Assembly: GCA_035573655.1 (NCBI GenBank)
Contig: DATMAC010000369.1
Location: 1-21,982, forward strand
Length of the DNA: 21,982 nucleotides
Source of the DNA: Thermoflexus sp035573655
Lineage (GTDB): Bacteria; Chloroflexota; Anaerolineae; Thermoflexales; Thermoflexaceae
Direction of reading: 5' to 3'
The stretch's first letter is position 1. Every line of letters begins with the position of its first letter. The notes under the pieces are model-generated. The model did not search any database. It was given only the letters and a program-made list of their open reading frames with translations, and had not been told where the DNA came from. Shown in pieces: positions 13,036-20,707 of this stretch. Both the position numbers and the translations under genes were made by a program.

Positions 13036-15360
13036 ATGGTCCCGGTTCCACTCCTGAAGATCCCACGGGGGGCTTGGCGCCGACCGATCGGTCTGCCCTT
13101 GGAGAACCCCGGCCGCTCGCTCCGTGAACCCCACGTTAGCATCGATGACGGCTATTGGCAGGGCGCTCCTTTGGGTGGAATCGGGGCAGGGACAATTGCT
13201 CGGACGTATCGGGGAGATTTCGCCCGCTGGCATCTGAGTCCGGGTCATCATCGTTATGAGCCTCTCCCTGCCTGCATGTTTTCGGTCTTTGTGGAGAGCG
13301 CGGAGGGGCGTCTGGCCCAGGCGCTGTGGACCGAGGCGCCCAGGGAGGGGCTTGAGGCGTGGCAATGGCGGTACCCAGTGGGCGCTGGGATCTATGCCGC
13401 CCTCTATCCCCGTTCATGGTTTGTGTACGAATGGGAGCGCTTCCCAATGCGATTGGCGGTTGAGCAGTTTTCGCCTGTGATTCCACACAACTATAAGGAA
13501 AGCAGCTATCCGGTGGCTGTGTTCCTGTGGTTTGTTGAGAATCCCACCTCTAACCCTTTGATTGTGGGAATACTGTTCACTTGGCAAAACCTTATCGGAT
13601 ATGGCAGGGCCCCAGAGGTTCAAGGTGGGATTCATCGGGTTCAAAAGGAGGATTTAGAAGCCAATCAGATCGTAGGGATCGAGATGTGGGGAGGGGAAGG
13701 GCCGGTGCAGGAGCCATGGGACGGATCTTGGGCATTGGCTGTGCGGGTGGAGCCCGGGGTGGAAGTCAGCTATCGGACTTGGTTCCCAGTGGATGGGGAT
13801 GGTCGGGAGATTTGGGAGGATTTCGCCGCGGACGGCCGGCTGGAGAGCGATGAGGGTAGAGCCACCTGGTGGGAAAGCGGGCCGGCGGGAGCTGGGTTAG
13901 CGGTCACTTTGCGGTTGAATCCTGGTGAAAGACGTGAAGTACCTATCGCCCTGGCCTGGGATCTACCGCTGGTGGAGTTTGGATCCGGCGAGCGCTGGTA
14001 TCGACGTCACACCGTTTTCTTCGGAACCTCTGGCCGGAGCGCATGGAGGATCGCCCGGGAGGCGTTGATGCACTATGCCACCTGGCGGGAACAAATCTGT
14101 TCCTGGCAGGAATCGATTCTATCTGATCCCACCGTGCCCGATTGGTACTTTACTGCGCTCTTTAACGAGCTTTATTTTGTTGCGGATGGAGGAACCGCGT
14201 GGGTCGTTGATCCCCAGGACCCGGATGGGATCGGCCATTTCGCCCAGCTGGAGTGCTACGACTATCCCTTCTACGAAACCTTGGATGTTCGATTTTATGG
14301 CTCATTCCCCGTTTTAATGCACTGGCCGGAGCTCGAGAAAGCCGTTATGAGGGATTTCATCGCGACCGTTCCTCAAGCGGATCTCACCCTTCGAACGATT
14401 GAGTCCACCGGGGTGTTAGCTCCCAGGAAACTGCCAGGGGCGTTGCCTCACGATTTGGGGTCTCCTCAGGAAAACCCGTGGCGACAACCCAACGCTTACT
14501 CTTTTCAGGATTCGAACGTTTGGAAGGATCTGAACAGCAAGTTCGTTCTGTTACTCTACCGAGATTATGTGTACACGCAGGATCGCTCGTTGATTGAAGA
14601 CGGGTGGCCTGCGGTTCGAGCGGCTTTGGAATACCTCAAGCTGTTCGATCGGGATGAGGATGGGCTCCCGGAGAATGAGGGGATCCCGGATCAAACCTAT
14701 GATACATGGCCCATGCGAGGCCCCAGCGCCTATTGTGGAGGGCTCTGGATTGCAGCGTTGGAAGCCAGTGTGCGCATGGCTGATTTGGTAGGGGATTCAG
14801 AGGCCCGATCGCGATATGCGAGCTGGCTTCGACGGGCCCGTGAATCCTTCGAGATGCTGCTCTGGAACGGCCGGTATTATCGATATGATACACTCAGCCC
14901 CCATCGGGAGAGCATCATGGCAGATCAGCTGGCCGGCCAATGGTATGCCGATTTGATTGGGCTCCCCCCGATTGTCCCGGAAGCCCATATCCAGCAGGCA
15001 CTTCGCACAATCTATGAGTACAATGTCTGTCGCTTCGGGGGCGGCCGGATGGGGGCGGTGAACGGGATGCGCCCAGATGGCACGGTGGATCGCTCCAGCA
15101 ACCAATCCGCTGAGGTTTGGACAGGAGTGACCTATGCGCTCGCCTCGGCTATGCTGGCGCGGGGGCTTGAAGAGGAGGCGTGGCGGACAGCGTGGGGAAT
15201 TTATCATGTGACTTATGAGGAAAAAGGCTATTGGTTTCGCACGCCTGAAGCGTGGGACGAGCAGGGCAACTTCCGGGCGAGTATGTATTTGCGCCCTGGT
15301 GCCATCTGGGCCATCGAATGGGTCCGCCGTCAGCGGGCTGGCCGAGCTGCGGGAGGGTGA
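13036..15360 (+). CDS. GH116 beta-glucosidase (GBA2-like)
   Basis: 774 residues, without signal peptide, so cytoplasmic. The N-terminal beta-sandwich domain (about 35-330) opens with the family signature APLGGIGAGTI and GDFARWHL. The catalytic (alpha/alpha)6 domain (about 350-765) contains LFNELYFVADGGTAWV with nucleophile E378 and IPDQTYDTW with acid/base D556, equivalent to the catalytic pair of human GBA2 and of the Thermoanaerobacterium GH116 enzyme; the substrate-site stretches GPSAYCGGLW and GAVNGM are also kept. GH116 enzymes are retaining and cleave beta-glucosides, some also beta-xylosides. The ATG follows AGGAGGT. Placed after the CelR-like repressor and opposite the Opp-type importer, it probably cleaves imported cello-oligosaccharides or aryl/alkyl glucosides to glucose. 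Confidence 0.96.
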   Translation: MVPVPLLKIPRGAWRRPIGLPLENPGRSLREPHVSIDDGYWQGAPLGGIGAGTIARTYRGDFARWHLSPGHHRYEPLPACMFSVFVESAEGRLAQALWTEAPREGLEAWQWRYPVGAGIYAALYPRSWFVYEWERFPMRLAVEQFSPVIPHNYKESSYPVAVFLWFVENPTSNPLIVGILFTWQNLIGYGRAPEVQGGIHRVQKEDLEANQIVGIEMWGGEGPVQEPWDGSWALAVRVEPGVEVSYRTWFPVDGDGREIWEDFAADGRLESDEGRATWWESGPAGAGLAVTLRLNPGERREVPIALAWDLPLVEFGSGERWYRRHTVFFGTSGRSAWRIAREALMHYATWREQICSWQESILSDPTVPDWYFTALFNELYFVADGGTAWVVDPQDPDGIGHFAQLECYDYPFYETLDVRFYGSFPVLMHWPELEKAVMRDFIATVPQADLTLRTIESTGVLAPRKLPGALPHDLGSPQENPWRQPNAYSFQDSNVWKDLNSKFVLLLYRDYVYTQDRSLIEDGWPAVRAALEYLKLFDRDEDGLPENEGIPDQTYDTWPMRGPSAYCGGLWIAALEASVRMADLVGDSEARSRYASWLRRARESFEMLLWNGRYYRYDTLSPHRESIMADQLAGQWYADLIGLPPIVPEAHIQQALRTIYEYNVCRFGGGRMGAVNGMRPDGTVDRSSNQSAEVWTGVTYALASAMLARGLEEEAWRTAWGIYHVTYEEKGYWFRTPEAWDEQGNFRASMYLRPGAIWAIEWVRRQRAGRAAGG

Positions 15361-15416
15361 ATCCGAACGACCCGTTATGTTTTCCTCTATACCTGTTGCA
15401 CAACTCCTGGGAGGGG

Positions 15417-15467
15417 ATTTTTGGGCTTGGGAAGGCCACCTTCGGCGGCCTTCCCAAGCCCAAAAAT
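15417..15467 (+). repeat. Long intergenic palindrome after GH116 (21-bp stem)
   Basis: Perfect 21-bp arms (15417-15437 and 15447-15467) starting ATTTTTGGGCTTGGGAAGG; the loop region contains CCTTCGG. The stem itself ends in T-run on the left and A-run on the right, the reverse of an intrinsic terminator. It lies 57 bp after the GH116 stop. Nothing gene-like is seen in the rest of 15361-15627. Confidence 0.85.
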
Positions 15468-15627
15468 TTCTCTCTCCCCACGCACCGATCCATCCTCGCC
15501 ATTGAAGCGAGTTAGCCCATCCAACGCTCCATTTGAAGCTCCCCCGCTTGCTGCTGTTGATCCCCGGGGATCTCCCTTTATTGACCTTCGTGTTGCTAAA
15601 GGATCAAGGTGGGATCCAGGATGGTGC

Positions 15628-15764
15628 GGGCCAACGGCCCTACCCCCCTGGATCCCCCCTCCCTACCGCCCTTTGGGCGGTGGGGAGGGGGGATAAAGAT
15701 ATTTTGGGGTGTGCCAGGCGCCGAAGGCGCCTGGCACACCCCAAAACCCCCAGGGGGCCAAAAT
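15628..15764 (+). repeat. Three-hairpin 3'-end repeat, middle copy
   Basis: Hairpin 1: GGGCC/GGCCC (15628-15640). Hairpin 2: 18-bp stem, arms 15654-15671 and 15675-15692, loop TTT, one G-T wobble. Hairpin 3: perfect 21-bp stem, arms 15702-15722 and 15726-15746 (TTTTGGGGTGTGCCAGGCG on the left), triloop GAA. The short palindrome CCCCCAGGGGG follows. Compared with the copies at both window edges, hairpin 2 has ACCGCCC/GGGCGGT instead of ACGGCCC/GGGCCGT, a compensatory change. A fragment GTGGGGAGGGGGGATAA recurs at about 15898-15914, just before the next promoter. Confidence 0.9.
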
Positions 15765-15924
15765 CCACAGAAGCTTTAGAAGTGCTCCGTTGAATTCACG
15801 AAGATCAATAAAAACGAATCGGGAAGCCGACCATATCCTTTGGGGCGAGCGGATAACGCTACCCGATGGGTCCTCCCGCTCTACGGTTCTTGGGATCGTG
15901 GGGAGGGGGGATAATGAACCCTAT

Positions 15925-15953
15925 TTGACTTGGCGAACACGATATACTATAAT
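15925..15953 (+). promoter_or_regulatory. Sigma-70-type promoter of the second lacI-type gene
   Basis: -35 TTGACT (15925-15930, five of six), 17-bp spacer, perfect -10 TATAAT (15948-15953). Predicted start near 15960, leader of about 28 nt containing the palindrome at 15968. It probably serves the whole second sugar unit, as no better promoter is seen downstream. Confidence 0.85.
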
Positions 15954-15967
15954 TTGGCTGATCTTTT

Positions 15968-15979
15968 GCACACGTGTGC
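15968..15979. promoter_or_regulatory. Putative operator of the second LacI-type regulator
   Basis: GCACACGTGTGC, a perfect 12-bp palindrome with central CG, the usual form of LacI-family sites. It lies just downstream of the predicted transcription start and 8 bp before the ATG, the same position as the operator of the first lacI-type gene, so self-repression is likely. Confidence 0.75.
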
Positions 15980-15987
15980 GCCATTCT

Positions 15988-16998
15988 ATGGGTGTGACGA
16001 TCAAGGACATCGCCCGGGCGGCGGGGGTAAGCCACACCACGGTCTCCCGGGCGCTGCGGGACAGCGAGGAGATCAGCCCGGAGACCCGGGCGCGGATCCG
16101 GGCGATCGCGGAATCCCTGGGCTACCGCCCCAACCCAGTGGCCCGGGCCCTTCAGGGCCGTCGCACGCAGACCATCGGCGTGGTGGTCACCCGCCTCAGC
16201 GACCCCTTCCACACGGAAGTCGTGCAGGGCATTGAACGGGTGGCCCAGGCCTATGGCTACGGGCTCCTCCTCAGCCTCTCCCACGAGGATCCTCAGAAAG
16301 AGCGGGCGATCGTGGAGATGCTGGCCGCCAAGCAGATCGATGGCATTATCGTCGCCGCCTCGCGCTTGGGCAGCCGCTACCTCCCGTTGCTCGAATCCCT
16401 CCAAATCCCCATCGTCTTGATCAACAGCCACCAAACCGGTCCTTATATCTACTCGGTGGCGACGGACAATTTTCACGGCGGGCATCTCGCCACGAGCTAT
16501 TTGATCGGCCTGGGGCATCAGGCCATCGCCTATATCGGGAACCGACGCGGCGGGCGAAGCAACCAGGACCGTTATCGAGGATACCGCCAGGCCCTGCGGG
16601 AGGCCGGGTTGACCTGGCGCCCGGAGTGGGTGGTGAAGGGGGATGGACGGGTGGAAGGCGGGGAGGCCGCGATGCGGCGCCTGCTGGAGATCCGTCCTCG
16701 TCCCACGGCGGTGTTCTGCTACAACGACCTCACGGCCATTGGCGCCCTGAAAGCCGCCCTGCGAGCAGGCCTACGGGTCCCCGATGAGCTTTCTATCATC
16801 GGCTTCGACGGCCTGGAAGAGGGAACCTATGTGGTCCCGGAGCTGACCACGGTCGCCCAGCCTCGACAGCAGCTGGGCCGTCTGGCCGCGGAGATGCTGG
16901 TGGAGATTTTGAACAGCCGACCTTCCCCGAGGCGCGTCTTGCTCCAGGGAATGCTGATCGAGCGGGAATCCTGTGGGCCGCCACCGGCTGCAGCCTGA
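15988..16998 (+). CDS. LacI-family transcriptional regulator (second unit)
   Basis: 336 residues. Helix-turn-helix at 4-23 (TIKDIARAAGVSHTTVSRAL), hinge helix VARALQGRRT with L55, and a sugar-sensor domain from about 62. It aligns without gaps with the first regulator in the DNA-binding part but differs at the recognition-helix positions 16-17 (HT instead of RS), in keeping with a different operator. The ATG at 15988 fits the usual short N-terminus; no clear ribosome-binding site precedes it and the leader is short. It lies 224 bp before a CUT1-type binding protein and probably controls that importer and itself; the inducer is unknown. The 16999-17222 spacer holds no strong promoter or palindrome. 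Confidence 0.93.
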   Translation: MGVTIKDIARAAGVSHTTVSRALRDSEEISPETRARIRAIAESLGYRPNPVARALQGRRTQTIGVVVTRLSDPFHTEVVQGIERVAQAYGYGLLLSLSHEDPQKERAIVEMLAAKQIDGIIVAASRLGSRYLPLLESLQIPIVLINSHQTGPYIYSVATDNFHGGHLATSYLIGLGHQAIAYIGNRRGGRSNQDRYRGYRQALREAGLTWRPEWVVKGDGRVEGGEAAMRRLLEIRPRPTAVFCYNDLTAIGALKAALRAGLRVPDELSIIGFDGLEEGTYVVPELTTVAQPRQQLGRLAAEMLVEILNSRPSPRRVLLQGMLIERESCGPPPAAA

Positions 16999-17222
16999 AT
17001 GAAGAAAACAGGGTGCCCCGCTTTCTTACGCGTCAAAAAGATTTAACCCACTCTTAACAAAATGTCCGGATGCTTTTCATGGATTGTTGCTGGATTCTGG
17101 CTTCAATGAATGGGAGGAAGCGATGATTGAGGCGAGCGAGTGGCCTCACGGAGCACCCTTTTTAGAAGCCCTTTGGCCTACGGAGAGCCTTCCACCATCC
17201 TGTAATGGGAAAGGAGGTCGCC

Positions 17223-18683
17223 ATGAAACGCATCCTGAGCTTCTGTCTCTCTTGGGTCACGGTTCTGGTCCTCCTGCTCGCGGCCTGCGCGCCGGCTGCC
17301 ACCCCGACGCCGACCCCGACGGCCGCGCCGCCGTCCACCCCCGCTCCCAGCCCGACTCCGGCTCCCTCCCCAACACCCGCCCCGGTGGAGATCTCCATCA
17401 CGTGCCGCTGCGTGAAGGGCGGGGTGAACGCCGCGCTGGTGCAGTGGCTGACGGAGACGGTGATCCCCGCCTTTGAGAAGCAGATGGCGGAGAAAGGGAC
17501 GCCGGTGAAGGTGCGGCTGGTGGAGTTCGGGGGCAGCGACGAGGAGCTGAAAGCCCAGTACGCCCTCGACCTCAAGGCCGGCAAGGGGCACGATGTGATG
17601 GCCTTCGACGGCTTCTGGACGCCGGAGTTCGTCGCCGGCGGGCTGATCAAGCCATTGGATGAGATCGCTGGCCCTGAGGTGAACCAGTGGGAGGGCTGGG
17701 CCCAGATCCCCGAGACCATCCAGGCCCTGCTGATGTATCAGGGCAAGCGCTATGGGATCCCCACTGGCACCGACGTCCGGGTGATCTGGTATCGAAAGGA
17801 TCTCTTCAAGAAGGCGGGCCTCCCGGAGAACTGGCAGCCGACCTCCTGGGAAGACATCTTCGCCGCCGCCCGGCAGATCAAGAAGGCCCTCCCCGATGTG
17901 ATCCCCATGCAGGTGAACGCCGGGACCAACATGGGCGAGGCAACCACGATGCAGGGCTTCTACCCCGTGCTGCTCTCGGCCGGCTCCTACATTTTTGACT
18001 GGGAGAAGAACAAGTGGATTGTCCGCAGCCCCGCGATGCTGGACGCCTTGAATTTCTATAAGCGGGTTTACATCGATGAGAAGCTGGGTGATGCCCGCAT
18101 CCAGTTGATCAAAGGCGGCCGTGAGCAGTCCTTCGCTGGCTTCCGGGACGGCAAGATCGCCATGCTTTGGGAGGGCGATTACCTCTGGCGCTCGGTGGTC
18201 AACCCCGCCGCCAAGTCCGAATGGGCGATCCCCAACCGGGATGAAGTGGTGGGCTGGGCGAAGATCCCGGCCAAGGAGCCAGGCAAGGGCTACCGGGGCC
18301 AGGACTTCGTGACGATCTCCGGTGGCACCGGCTTCATCCTCAACCCGAATACCAAGCACCCGAAGGAGGCCTGGGCTTTCCTCTCCTTTATGTTCAGTCG
18401 GGAGATGCTGATGGAGTTCCAGAAGATCGAGCCGCGGATCCGGGCCCGGTTAGATGTGCCGGTGACCGGCGACCCGGTGATGACCGAGCTGGTGAAGCTG
18501 CTGCCGCTGACCACCGTCCGACCCATGCTCCCGATTTACCCGAAGGTCTCCCAGGCAGCCCAGCTAGCCACCGAGCGGGTGGTCTCGGGCGAGATGACAC
18601 CGGAGCAGGCGATGGACGCCTACGCCAAGGAAGTGACGGATTTGGCCGGGCTGGAGAACGTCTTGGACTTGATGCCGCGCTGA
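17223..18683 (+). CDS. CUT1-type sugar-binding lipoprotein
   Basis: 486 residues; captures a sugar outside the cell for the permeases that follow. Signal peptide with lipobox LAAC and lipidated C22, then a long Pro/Thr/Ser/Ala linker (23-54), then an SBP_bac_1 fold with typical segments such as KRYGIPTGTDVRVIWYRKDLF and an aromatic-rich cleft region (WEGDYLW). The ATG at 17223 follows AAAGGAGGT; a frame start 18 bp earlier lies before that site and is unlikely. The family transports mono-, di- or oligosaccharides and sugar phosphates; the sequence alone does not tell which. Co-location with a LacI-type regulator supports a sugar. Confidence 0.93.
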   Translation: MKRILSFCLSWVTVLVLLLAACAPAATPTPTPTAAPPSTPAPSPTPAPSPTPAPVEISITCRCVKGGVNAALVQWLTETVIPAFEKQMAEKGTPVKVRLVEFGGSDEELKAQYALDLKAGKGHDVMAFDGFWTPEFVAGGLIKPLDEIAGPEVNQWEGWAQIPETIQALLMYQGKRYGIPTGTDVRVIWYRKDLFKKAGLPENWQPTSWEDIFAAARQIKKALPDVIPMQVNAGTNMGEATTMQGFYPVLLSAGSYIFDWEKNKWIVRSPAMLDALNFYKRVYIDEKLGDARIQLIKGGREQSFAGFRDGKIAMLWEGDYLWRSVVNPAAKSEWAIPNRDEVVGWAKIPAKEPGKGYRGQDFVTISGGTGFILNPNTKHPKEAWAFLSFMFSREMLMEFQKIEPRIRARLDVPVTGDPVMTELVKLLPLTTVRPMLPIYPKVSQAAQLATERVVSGEMTPEQAMDAYAKEVTDLAGLENVLDLMPR

Positions 18684-18709
18684 TCCGAACCGGCCGGTTG
18701 CGGGCTCGA

Positions 18710-18742
18710 GGGGCTGGTGGGGTAGGGATCCCCGCCAGCCCC
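18710..18742 (+). other. Hairpin 1 between binding-protein and permease genes
   Basis: Arms GGGGCTGGTGGGG (18710-18722) and CCCCGCCAGCCCC (18730-18742), 13 bp with one G-T wobble, loop TAGGGAT. It begins 27 bp after the lipoprotein stop and precedes a second, longer hairpin, repeating the order seen in the three-hairpin repeats. Confidence 0.75.
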
Positions 18743-18769
18743 GATGTTCACCTGTGCGCCATTGTGGGA

Positions 18770-18817
18770 ATTTTGAGGTGGGCGGGGCCGCCTTGGCGGC
18801 CCCGCCCACCTCAAAAT
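18770..18817 (+). repeat. Long intergenic palindrome inside the second importer operon (22-23-bp stem)
   Basis: Arms 18770-18792 and 18795-18817, starting ATTTTGAGGTGGGCGGGGCCG, perfect, closing on CTTG. As in the other members, the stem is edged by T-run left and A-run right. It lies between the lipoprotein and the first permease, ending 25 bp before the permease start. It probably sets the ratio of binding protein to membrane subunits, by partial termination or mRNA protection. Confidence 0.85.
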
Positions 18818-18842
18818 CATCGAACCTCTCAGGGGGTGAGGG

Positions 18843-19751
18843 GTGGCTCAACGTCGTCCTATCCTTTCATTAACAGTTGGCCTGCTTTTCCTGCTGCCAG
18901 CCCTGGGGTTCGTGGCGGTCTTCCTGGTTTTTCCCTCCCTTTGGGTCCTTCAGATCAGCCTGACCAATCAGACGCTGACCGGCGAGGCCGCCCTCCGACC
19001 GCAATTCGTCGGCCTGGCGAACTTCCAGGCGCTGTTTCAGTTTGAAAACTGGATGATCCGAGGATACTTCGGTAACGCATTGCGCAACACGGCCCTCTTT
19101 GTGCTCGGCTCCGCCCTCATCGGCCAGGCGGGCCTGGGGCTGGCCATCGCCTGGGCCTTCCACCGCCGCCGGGGGATGTTGCGGGAGCTGATCTACACTC
19201 TGGTCATCCTCGCTTGGATCATCCCCGACGTGGTGGTGGCCTTTATGTGGGTGGCTTACCTCGATCGGGATCAGGGCACCCTGAACGCGGTCCTCTCCGC
19301 CCTCAGGCTGGGCCGGGTCGACTGGTTGATCGAGCGTCCTCTTCTTTCGATCATTATCTTCAACACGTGGCGGGGGACCGCCTTCTCCATGCTGTTGTTC
19401 TCCTCGGCGCTGGCTACGCTGCCGCCCTCGTATTTGGAGGCCGCTGCGGTGGCCGGGGCGAGCGCCTGGCAGGCGTTTCGGGACATCATCCTGCCCTCCA
19501 TCCGGAGCCACATCGTCACGGACCTCGTCCTGATCACCCTATGGACATTCAACACCTTCACGCCCTATCTGATCACCGGGGGCGGGCCCACGTTCCGTTC
19601 CGAGGTGGTTTCGATCTACACGTTCCGTATCGCCTTTCAGCATTTCGAGTTCGGCCGCGGCGCCGCCGTGGCCGTGGTGATGATGGGGATCAACCTGATC
19701 CTGGCCCTGATCTATCTGAGCACCTTGCGCCGGGAGGCCGTCGCTCGATGA
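18843..19751 (+). CDS. CUT1-type sugar ABC permease (MalF-like)
   Basis: 302 residues, six predicted membrane segments, the first at about 10-38. The ATPase-coupling EAA loop is at 199-220 (EAAAVAGASAWQAFRDIILP) with the conserved Gly. The start is GTG at 18843, placed 25 bp after the large hairpin, with AGGGGGTGAGG upstream as ribosome-binding site; the N-terminus then has the short basic stretch usual for the family. Its stop overlaps the next start (ATGA), so the two permeases are translationally coupled and form the channel together. Confidence 0.93.
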   Translation: MAQRRPILSLTVGLLFLLPALGFVAVFLVFPSLWVLQISLTNQTLTGEAALRPQFVGLANFQALFQFENWMIRGYFGNALRNTALFVLGSALIGQAGLGLAIAWAFHRRRGMLRELIYTLVILAWIIPDVVVAFMWVAYLDRDQGTLNAVLSALRLGRVDWLIERPLLSIIIFNTWRGTAFSMLLFSSALATLPPSYLEAAAVAGASAWQAFRDIILPSIRSHIVTDLVLITLWTFNTFTPYLITGGGPTFRSEVVSIYTFRIAFQHFEFGRGAAVAVVMMGINLILALIYLSTLRREAVAR

Positions 19752-20575
19752 GCGCGTTCCGCATGATCCTTTCCCGTATCGCCTTCTCCGCCTTCGTCAC
19801 TCTCTGCGGGGCCTTCTTCGCCCTGCCCATGCTTTGGCTGATGTTGGCCCCCTTCAACGCCCGGGGGACGCTCGCGGTGGAGATCCCGCGCCCCTTCACG
19901 CTGGAGAATTTTGAGCGGGTCTTCGCCAACACCTTTGCGATGCGGGCGTTGCTGAACAGCCTCCTCCTGGCCGGGGGGACGATGCTCGTCGTCACCCTGG
20001 TGGCCACGCTGGCGGCCTACGCCCTCTCCCGGGCCGAGGTGCCTTACTATGATCTCCTCACCTATGGCCTGATCCTCTTCTCCTCCGTGGTCACCGGGAC
20101 CGCGGCGATGGTCCCCATCTTCCTGCTGGCCAACGCGTTGGGGCTGGTGGACACTTACATCGGGGTGATCATGGTCTTCACTGGGGGGTTGCTCCCCACC
20201 GCCATTTTCATCCTGCAGGATTTCGTGGAGGGCCTCCCGCGGTCGTATGAGGAATCCGCGATGGTGAGCGGGGCGTCGCCCTGGCAGATGGTGCGGGATG
20301 TGGTGATGCCGCTGCTGCGGCCTGGGATGATGGTGGTGGGGATCTGGACCTTCGTTCAAGTCTGGGGGGCTTTTCTGGTCCCCTTCGTGCTGCTGCGCTC
20401 CCCGGAGCGCATGCCCGCCGCCATCGCGATCTATTCTTTCTATACCGAAGCGGGCACGCCTATCCTGACGCTCACCTCAGCGTACGCGTTGCTCTATGCG
20501 ATCCCCGTGCTGGCCCTGTATCTCTTCGTGAACGCGCGATACGGCTTCCGGTTTTTCGGAGGGATCAAGCGTTGA
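19748..20575 (+). CDS. CUT1-type sugar ABC permease (MalG-like)
   Basis: 275 residues, six membrane segments. EAA-type loop at 168-189 (EESAMVSGASPWQMVRDVVM), followed by PLLRPG; the C-terminus FRFFGGIKR is typical of MalG-like subunits. The ATG overlaps the preceding stop by ATGA. An in-frame open stretch reaches further upstream, but it lies inside the other permease and is not used. A 132-bp spacer separates it from the ATPase gene. Confidence 0.93.
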   Translation: MSAFRMILSRIAFSAFVTLCGAFFALPMLWLMLAPFNARGTLAVEIPRPFTLENFERVFANTFAMRALLNSLLLAGGTMLVVTLVATLAAYALSRAEVPYYDLLTYGLILFSSVVTGTAAMVPIFLLANALGLVDTYIGVIMVFTGGLLPTAIFILQDFVEGLPRSYEESAMVSGASPWQMVRDVVMPLLRPGMMVVGIWTFVQVWGAFLVPFVLLRSPERMPAAIAIYSFYTEAGTPILTLTSAYALLYAIPVLALYLFVNARYGFRFFGGIKR

Positions 20576-20707
20576 GCCCGTCGGGTTGAGGAGGCCAGCA
20601 GGTGCCTGATCTGACTTCGGGGGCGCCCTGTGAGGGGCACGCCGCGTGCGCGGCACGTCCACACAGGAAGTTTCCCTGAGCAATTCATCCGAGAGGGAAG
20701 GCGACCG

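Noticed and set aside
15417..15467. Ordinary Rho-independent terminator after GH116
   Set aside because: The T-run is on the 5' side and the A-run on the 3' side and both are part of the stem; no free T-run follows on the plus strand. A termination role by another mechanism is still possible.
17084..17222. Small gene between the second lacI-type gene and the lipoprotein
   Set aside because: The open frame has no ribosome-binding site at its start and runs into the lipoprotein gene in another frame.
19214..19747. Long N-terminal extension of the MalG-like permease
   Set aside because: The extension is read out of frame from the MalF-like gene and is low-complexity; the ATGA overlap gives a normal-length start at 19748.
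20641..20654. Short palindrome GCCGCG-TG-CGCGGC before the MalK-type gene as an operator
   Set aside because: Only 6-bp arms in a very GC-rich spacer, no nearby promoter boxes and no similarity to either operator; likely chance.
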